Part shown: one piece after another, positions 57,921 through 64,000 of the stretch | Numbering within the stretch: the first letter of the stretch is position 1 | Layout: each line of letters starts with the position of its first letter | DNA from: Hygrocybe punicea | Taxonomy: Eukaryota > Basidiomycota > Agaricomycetes > Agaricales > Hygrophoraceae | DNA length: 64,000 nucleotides | NCBI GenBank assembly: GCA_963556145.1 | Contig: OY744462.1 | Span: forward strand, 2,046,001 to 2,110,000 | Direction: 5' to 3' | Notes under the pieces: model-generated | What the model was told of the DNA's origin: nothing | What the model saw: the letters and a program-made list of their open reading frames with translations, nothing else | Database searches by the model: none | Made by a program: the position numbers and the translations under genes

Positions 57921-58125
57921 GCATTTCATTTATATTCTGTCCATGTTATACCCCCATTTTATTTAGTTCCTCTTAGTTTTCTAACGATATGACGAATGAT
58001 GCGAATAGTCCTATGCCTTCGGGAGCCGATCGGCTTTCCTTAGCTGGGTGAACAAGCTGACACGTCTTTTATGTACACGATATTTTTTATATATATACAC
58101 AACGGGCTCGTTATTTTTGTCTATC

Positions 58126-59523
58126 TTAGAGGCGGCCGGTCTCGTAATCCCGCTTCAACATCGCCAACCTTGAGGTCGACCGTTCGAGATCGACGCGAAG
58201 CCGCTGGAACTCTTGACCGAAGTGGACGAGGTGACGGTTGACGTTGGTGCCCAGGGCTCCCAGCTCCTCCGTAAGGACCGCTAGCCGTGCCGACACTTGC
58301 TCGTAATTCTCCATCGTCAAAACGAACGGGTTCGCCGCCGAGGCCGCCCTAAGCCTTTTCGTCGGCTGCTCTTCCTCCGACTCCTCCTCGTCTTCGTCAT
58401 CGTCCTCGACCGACTCCACATCCTCGACCCGCGGTTTGCTCGTTGAGGCCCGGGCAGGCCTACTGCGGATGGGCTTTGTCGTGAACGACAACGGCTTCCT
58501 CGTGCCGACCGCGACCTCTTTGCCCTTTCCAGTATCCACCTTACGCCGACCCCCGCCCATCCGGTGTGTAGCGTTAGTACATCTTTTCTTCAGCCTCCGG
58601 CATCGTTCGCACACGTAGCCCGTGACGCCTCGACACGCCTCTTGAGCCTTGACGCAGTTGGTGCAGGGTTGTAGGGGAAACGGCCCGGTGAACTATTACC
58701 AGGATCAGTGACTAAAGAACAAAGGAACCGACACAGGAACTCACCGTCGTACCAGCCAGGTCTCCGGTCTCTACGCCCGGCATATCTACGTCTTCTACAT
58801 CGGCCGGTGTCTCTGGTGCCGGGTCGACGGGGCCTTCCTCTGGCTCAACTGCGGCTTCGCCTTCCGGAATCGACTCAGTCCTTGGTTCACCCGCGACCGA
58901 TGCATTTGCTTCAGCTCGCCGTTCTTCGCTGAGCCGCCGCCGATACGCGGCTCCATCCCTTTCAACCCGGTCCGCTTCTTGATTCCAGTGCTGCTCGTGT
59001 TGTTCTATTCTAAGCCGCTCCCGCCTTTCCTCTGCCACCTTTCGCCTTTTCTCCGCCTCCGCTTGTGCATTTGCCTCTGCCATCCGTCTGGCCTCCTCTT
59101 CCCACGTAGCCGCTTCTTCATCCGCCCGCCGTCTGGCTTCTTCCTTTTCATGCCTCTCTCGGTCCGCCGCTTCTTTCAGCCACTCTTCGACATCGTTGGC
59201 GTACGATTGGCGGTCGGCCCATAACGGTGGCGTTACTGGCCTCGTACCACCAGCTCGGAGTTCCGCGACGATTCCATTATAAGCACGCTGGCGGGACGAC
59301 ATGAGCTATCTTAGGACACGCGTAGTCAATCGGGAAAACTCACCAGCGCTTTCTTGCGGCCGCTTAACCATTGTTGGGCCATCCCCTCGTTGCCGTCCAC
59401 CATCGTTACGAGATCGTCACTATGAAACACGGTGACCGCATTGACAGCCTCTTCGTAGTCCGCCTGGACATCGGGTTCGATGCTTTCGACGAAGGCAAGG
59501 AAATTGTCGTAGACTTGGGACAT
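58126..59523 (-). CDS. Antisense spliced gene in the Ty3-type element: Zn2Cys6 spacing and coiled coil
   Basis: Three exons (59523-59344, 59305-58745, 58692-58126; introns of 38 and 52 nt) join in phase to 435 residues. The N-terminus (MSQVYDNFLAFVESIEPDVQ) is acidic. Residues about 95-190 are a long charged coiled coil ('ERHEKEEARRRADEEAATWE'). At Cys257 the spacing is CX2CX6CX7CX2CX6C (CTNCVKAQEAC ... CERCRRLKKRC), exactly that of fungal Zn2Cys6 DNA-binding clusters and with the basic stretch between the last Cys residues. An acidic linker and a second coiled coil (MENYEQVSARLAVLTEELGA) follow. All three exons are free of stops although gag-pol on the other strand is mutated. Function unknown; a DNA-binding or targeting factor of the element is a hypothesis. 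Confidence 0.7.
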
Positions 59524-59693
59524 TGTGAACGTGTGATGGTGTAGAGGAAAGGTCGGATCAACAAACGAGATTTTTTTTATTTTTTTACTTTGCCGTTGTT
59601 TGGCCGCTCACGTGATTGGCCACATTCGCGACCCGCATTTGGAGACCCCATATTCTCGACCACGGATGGTCTCTATTAGAAGACCCAAGGAGA

Positions 59694-60478
59694 TGTAGAG
59701 GGTCCTCGACCCTCTGAGGCCGTAACATCGATATCTAGCGAATCCGCTCGAACCCGACGTCTCTAGCAATCTACGCTCGAACCCGACGCAACCCGATGCA
59801 TACCAACTAGCACAGCCGCTCACGTACCTGGTCGGTCTATCTCGTAAACTCACGGAACTTCAAATATCAAAGATAGATCTCATCGGACTGGGATCCCGAC
59901 ATTGGACTTGCCTTATTCACGCCTAGCGTCTCCCTTATGGGGATATAGTAAAGTATATTGCATCTTTTACGGTTTTTTATATCTTCCACCCATTTTCCCT
60001 GTCATCGTCGCCTCGCAACGCTCTTCCTACTTCCCCATTTTTATTCTCCTTTGTTTCCTCTCATCGGCCGAGGACTCTCGTCCGAATCTAGGTACAGAAA
60101 TTTGTAGTATAAAAACGGTGCCCAAGCGCCGTCTCAAAATAAGAAACCAGTTCCCCCATTTCCTCTCTCTGAGAATTAGTCTCTCAGTAAAATCCATCGC
60201 ACACATTGCTCGTCGGATTCCTCGACGCTCTCCCCGTCGTTCTACCGCCTTTATCTCTACGTCCCTCGTCACCCGACACCCGACCCACCGTACCCGACAT
60301 CGTCGGCTTCGTCGGCTTCGACCGGTCTCGATAGATTTCAGTAGTTTACTTGGCGGCTTCTTACCATTTATATCCTATCATTTTACTGAAGCTTGTTAGA
60401 CTATTCCTAGTCACTTCTACGCTGACCCCCACAGGCTTAGGATTATTATTCCGCAGCCACCCCGACCTCGCCTTTACA
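59694..60478 (+). repeat. 3' LTR
   Basis: 785 bp. It differs from the 5' LTR by a small indel in the cgacgcaacccgatg region and a few substitutions. Confidence 0.95.
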
Positions 60479-60482
60479 GCGA

Positions 60483-60770
60483 ACAGGCCACATAGGGCTC
60501 AACCACCACCTGCACAAGATTAACCGCACTGACACCCCCACCTGCCCATGCTGTCGTCGCCACCACGAGATGGTCACCCACTTCCTCCTATTCTGCCCGG
60601 CTCATGACCACGCACGCCGGAGACTACGTCGGATAGCAGGGCGTGACGTGGGATACGTGAAGAAGCTGCTATGCACCCCGAAGCACCTCCCACTGCTTTT
60701 CCGCTACATCAATGACACACAACGGCTCCGGCAAGCATTTGGAAGCATTCCCGACATCGCACACGAATAA
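60483..60770 (+). pseudogene. LINE ORF2, C-terminal part after the LTR element
   Basis: Continues ORF2 as TGHIGLNHHLHKINRTDTPT, with a Cys/His knuckle CPCCRRHHEMVTHFLLFC and the stop TAA at 60768-60770. Joining at the GCGA target restores LMQLR-TGHIGLNHH. Confidence 0.88.
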
Positions 60771-61047
60771 AGCAGCAGCCCCACCCTGGTCCGCACATCC
60801 CCTGGCCCCCAGCCTTTGGCCCCCCCTTATTCCCCTACCTTACGATCTAACCACACCCAGGTTCAATTATTACAGGAGACATACTCCCCCCAGGAACGGC
60901 ACTGCCGTGCCCACACGTTGCCCCAGCCTCACACGCATTCCTTGTTGTAACAAGTAGCACATTTCACAGTAATCTCTACATACGATGTACCGTAAAGGAG
61001 AATAAACTAGGATAAAATAAATAAAAAAATAAAAAAATGAAGTATTG

Positions 61048-61413
61048 TCACCACCAGCCACGATTTCAACTTGGTGCCATAGAAGAGGGCTTGATTCACC
61101 TTGTTTGTTGCCAACTGGTATTTAGCTCAGATCAATGCATACATTGGCATGCTGGTGCAATGCGGTATTTGCCCTTTGCCCGGGAATGAAAGACATGCCA
61201 AGTCCTCATGAGTTTGACCAAGAGTCTCATATCAAGATGAAATACACAAGGCAGCGTAATATGAGTGCAGCAGATGAGATCAATGAGATGCCAGCCAAGA
61301 CTCAATGGCACCGCACAAAGTTGCCAACGTTTGAATGTTGATGACTGTTGATGACTTTCCCACACTTTTCGGTTGGCGACCATGACCTCAAGTCGACGAC
61401 CGGCACAACACTG
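61048..61413 (-). pseudogene. hAT 5' end, separated from its gene by the LINE
   Basis: Continues the BED-finger frame upstream of QYFIDHP (RGWW, then TGA) and ends at the hAT inverted terminus. No clear start codon was found. Confidence 0.6.
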
Positions 61414-61476
61414 GATGCACTTGCCCAGAAATTTTGATTTCAAGTCAAGTGTTTCAAGGAGCCATTGATTACTGTA

Positions 61477-61661
61477 TCGTGCTCAACGACCGCCATTGCA
61501 CCAACGAATAGTGTTGATCGAGTAGAAAGTTTGCCTCGTTGTACACTGAGGCCTGAGGTGTCGGGCCTGTCCAGCGACTCCAGCCATGCTGCCATACAAA
61601 AAAGGCAGCATCTGTCCAATATCCAGGGTTTGCCACATGGCATCGACATGAAAGTTCTATG
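61477..61661 (-). pseudogene. Second FunK1-like copy, displaced 5' part
   Basis: On the minus strand it reads SVQRGKLSTRSTLFVGAMAV then VEHD and stops at the TA of the DDE_4 element. The same text (VQRGKLSNSTQSTLFVDAMA) stands at 14,961-15,034, directly before the sequence that resumes at 34343. Its own far side is again a TA occupied by another element (61664). Confidence 0.85.
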
Positions 61662-61663
61662 TA

Positions 61664-62717
61664 CAGTGTTCAATGGCTCCTTTGAACACTACCAGTCCTT
61701 TGAACACCCTAATATAATTGATTCTGTACTGATTTCTACTGCTAAAAAGTGTTCTAATTCCTTCAGTGCATCATTTGAACCTATCTGGATATTGATTTTT
61801 AATCAGAACGACCAATAAAATTAGAAACTGAATATTCACAAAGCAGAGAGAAATCTGATCACTCCTTTGAACCAAGGGGGTGGCGGAACGGGAATCCCGA
61901 ACCGGGGGTGGGGGGGGGGGGGGGGTCCGGCCGGGGGCCTTAAATTTTTTTCCGACTTGGGTTCAAGTGTGCCCTAAAATGGACATAGCACCTAATTTCT
62001 TTGCTTCTCGAGTCACAGCTTACAATTACCTTGCTTGGCAAGGTTGCTGAGACTCCAACAACATGAAGAAGGGGCTGTCCAAGCAAGAAGCAGCTGTCCA
62101 TGGATCAATACATCATAAATAAAAATTTTATTCATTGATCTACACTACATGGCAAAGCAGAAGAGGTAAGCATTTGGGTAAGTCCAATTTGTCCTACACT
62201 GTCCTACGCTGTACTGACACTCTTACCAGTCTCATTTCACATGCTTTAATTATGATTTTGCTCCACAAAACTGCCACTTATATTTTCTCTCTGTGACTGA
62301 TCATGAACTGCAAACCAAATGGTAAAAAGTGGTGCAACTAATAGTATGATATATGATATATTACCTACATATAGTATCTTGAGAGACAAAATTCCATATC
62401 TAGATTGGTTTGTCGCAAGAAACATACATACATGTGATCTAAACATACCCTATATGGAAGGAAGGGGGGTTCCAAACTGGCCCTTAAAATAAAATATGAG
62501 TGTATATCGGAAATTCCTGTTCCACCACCCCCTTGCTTTGAACACTAATGTTTTGATCATAAAACATTCAAATATGAACAGATTTCTTTGAAATTTGGTT
62601 TAAGAGGTCTTTAAATATATACGCAACTTTCTGTCTACTCAGATTTTGTTCAAGATAATTTGGCTACCTGTGGCATTTTAGGTTAATTTTTGTGTTCAAA
62701 GGAGCCATTGAATACTG
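61664..62717. mobile_element. Short derivative related to the DDE_4 element
   Basis: Inverted ends start CAGTGTTCAATGGCTCC (61664) and CAGTATTCAATGGCTCC (inverse, to 62717), flanked by TA. The ends and subterminal motifs (ctcctttgaa, ttttgatcataaaa) match the DDE_4 element at 34346. It has no coding capacity, so would move in trans. Confidence 0.85.
61873..62535. mobile_element. hAT-type MITE (663 bp) with 8-bp target duplication
   Basis: Flanked by CTTTGAAC (61865-61872 and 62536-62543). Ends CAAGGGGGTGGCGGAACGGG and, inverted, CAAGGGGGTGGTGGAACAGG. Contains a run of 15 or more G near 61,910. Nested in the element 61664-62717. Confidence 0.88.
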
Positions 62718-62719
62718 TA

Positions 62720-63035
62720 TATTTGATATTTTATAGAACACCAAATCAGGAATAGGCAACGGTAACGGTACTATACTGTATACAGGCAGTTTCCGCATGG
62801 TAAATGGGCTTGAAACGAGAAATGGGGAGTTGTTTCAGGCCTCAATGTTTCAACATTGAGACGGTGAACAGCCGGGTGGCGATGATGAGCTCAAGCTTGA
62901 CTCGGTTTGTGTGCGGATCAACCGAGCGAGCGAGCCAAGAACAAGTTGCTTCAAACTCCGATCAGAACCTCCAATCATTCCCCACCACGAACCCAACGCT
63001 CATCTTTTCAAACAACTTTACGACCAGTTACAGCA
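62720..63035. other. 5' flank of the Rab gene
   Basis: About 316 bp between the last mobile element and the Rab start codon; presumably holds its promoter. No TATA box is evident. Confidence 0.4.

Positions 63036-64000
<965 letters not shown>

Larger units (their letters stand above)
50718..60478 (+). mobile_element. Ty3/gypsy-type LTR retrotransposon with antisense gene
   Basis: LTRs 50718-51510 and 59694-60478, target duplication GCGA (50714-50717 and 60479-60482), primer-binding site at 51513. Gag-protease and pol (RT, RNase H, integrase) are on the plus strand; a spliced gene lies on the minus strand between pol and the right LTR. LTRs are nearly identical except for one 8-11 bp indel, so insertion is recent. 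It lies within LINE ORF2. Confidence 0.95.
44299..61035 (+). mobile_element. Tad-like LINE, split by a Ty3-type LTR element
   Basis: Flanked by aatgaagtattg (44287-44298 and 61036-61047), inside the hAT gene. ORF1 (zinc knuckles) and ORF2 (endonuclease, RT, RNase H) follow in order, and the element ends in an A-rich tail (61010-61035). The ORF2 3' part lies after the LTR element, at 60483-60770. Confidence 0.9.
41242..61413. mobile_element. hAT transposon split by a LINE
   Basis: Ends CAGTGTTGTGCCGGT (41242) and its inverse (to 61413), flanked by GATGCACT at 41234-41241 and 61414-61421. Removing the LINE layer leaves about 3.4 kb, a normal hAT size, with one transposase gene. Confidence 0.88.
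34346..61474. mobile_element. DDE_4 DNA transposon with perfect 27-bp inverted ends, nested hosts inside
   Basis: Bases 34346-34372 and the inverse of 61448-61474 are identical for 27 positions (starting CAGTAATCAATGGCTCC). Both ends are flanked by TA, and the gene sequence on either side is continuous with the intact copy at 15035-15036. Removing the hAT layer and what it contains leaves about 7 kb. That holds a DDE_4 transposase gene (plus), a disrupted Pro-rich gene and a DUF6818 gene (both minus), a hairpin and a MITE. DDE_4 plus a Myb-like partner and a 2-bp duplication fit the ISL2EU/Harbinger group, or a relative. Confidence 0.8.

Noticed and set aside
44299..61035. A CRISPR array or prokaryotic insertion sequence in the repeat-rich part
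   Set aside because: Repeats are LTRs, inverted ends and target duplications of eukaryotic elements; no regularly spaced short repeats exist.
61900..61930. Long G run as a functional quadruplex or telomere-like site
   Set aside because: It lies inside a MITE; homopolymer length may be a sequencing matter and no telomere repeat is present.

Overview
This is nuclear DNA from a filamentous basidiomycete, most likely an Agaricomycete (mushroom). The evidence is the many 45-70 nt GT-AG introns inside coding sequence, the protein families (F-box, FunK1-like kinase, PD-(D/E)XK-like, RecQ-like helicase, GH79), and the mix of Ty3, Tad-like LINE, DIRS-like, hAT, pogo and DDE_4 elements. No tRNA, rRNA or CRISPR array was recognised. 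Species cannot be told from the sequence.

Layout. 1-3.9 kb holds a decayed retrotransposon gag, a probable LTR and gene debris. 3.87-7.31 kb is a RecQ-like helicase pseudogene convergent with a small two-exon gene; long imperfect inverted repeats flank the pair. 7.4-16.5 kb is the best genic stretch: an F-box gene, CWC22 (spliceosome), a LACTB2-like metallo-beta-lactamase gene sharing a 73-bp divergent promoter with CWC22, a PD-(D/E)XK-like protein and a FunK1-like pseudokinase with acidic repeats. 17.2-20.2 kb is a pogo/Fot1-type transposon and 20.4 kb a Crinkler-like N-terminal fragment. 20.6-27.7 kb is a tyrosine-recombinase (DIRS-type) retroelement carrying two later insertions: a hAT MITE and a non-autonomous LTR element with a long Pro-rich ORF. 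28-32.6 kb is AT-rich or decayed and includes a GH79 pseudogene.

32.6-62.7 kb is a nest whose layers can be read from target-site duplications. A second FunK1-like gene copy was split at a TA by a DDE_4 element (34346-61474, perfect 27-bp inverted ends). That element was split by a hAT element (41242-61413, 8-bp duplication), which was split by a Tad-like LINE (44299-61035, 12-bp duplication), which was split by a Ty3-type LTR element (50718-60478, 4-bp duplication). Small hAT MITEs with clean 8-bp duplications sit at several levels. The Ty3 element carries an antisense spliced gene whose protein has an exact Zn2Cys6 spacing. The window ends in a Rab11-type GTPase gene with a 5-nt microexon.

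Two signals run across the window. Many in-frame stops in the dead elements are TGA where the family expects Arg (CGA), and the Ty3 reverse transcriptase has lost its motif A Asp by a change in CG context; both fit CpG deamination of methylated repeats. Remnants of Crinkler-associated modules (header, PD-(D/E)XK-like, FunK1-like) also lie within about 6 kb of each other at 14-20.6 kb.
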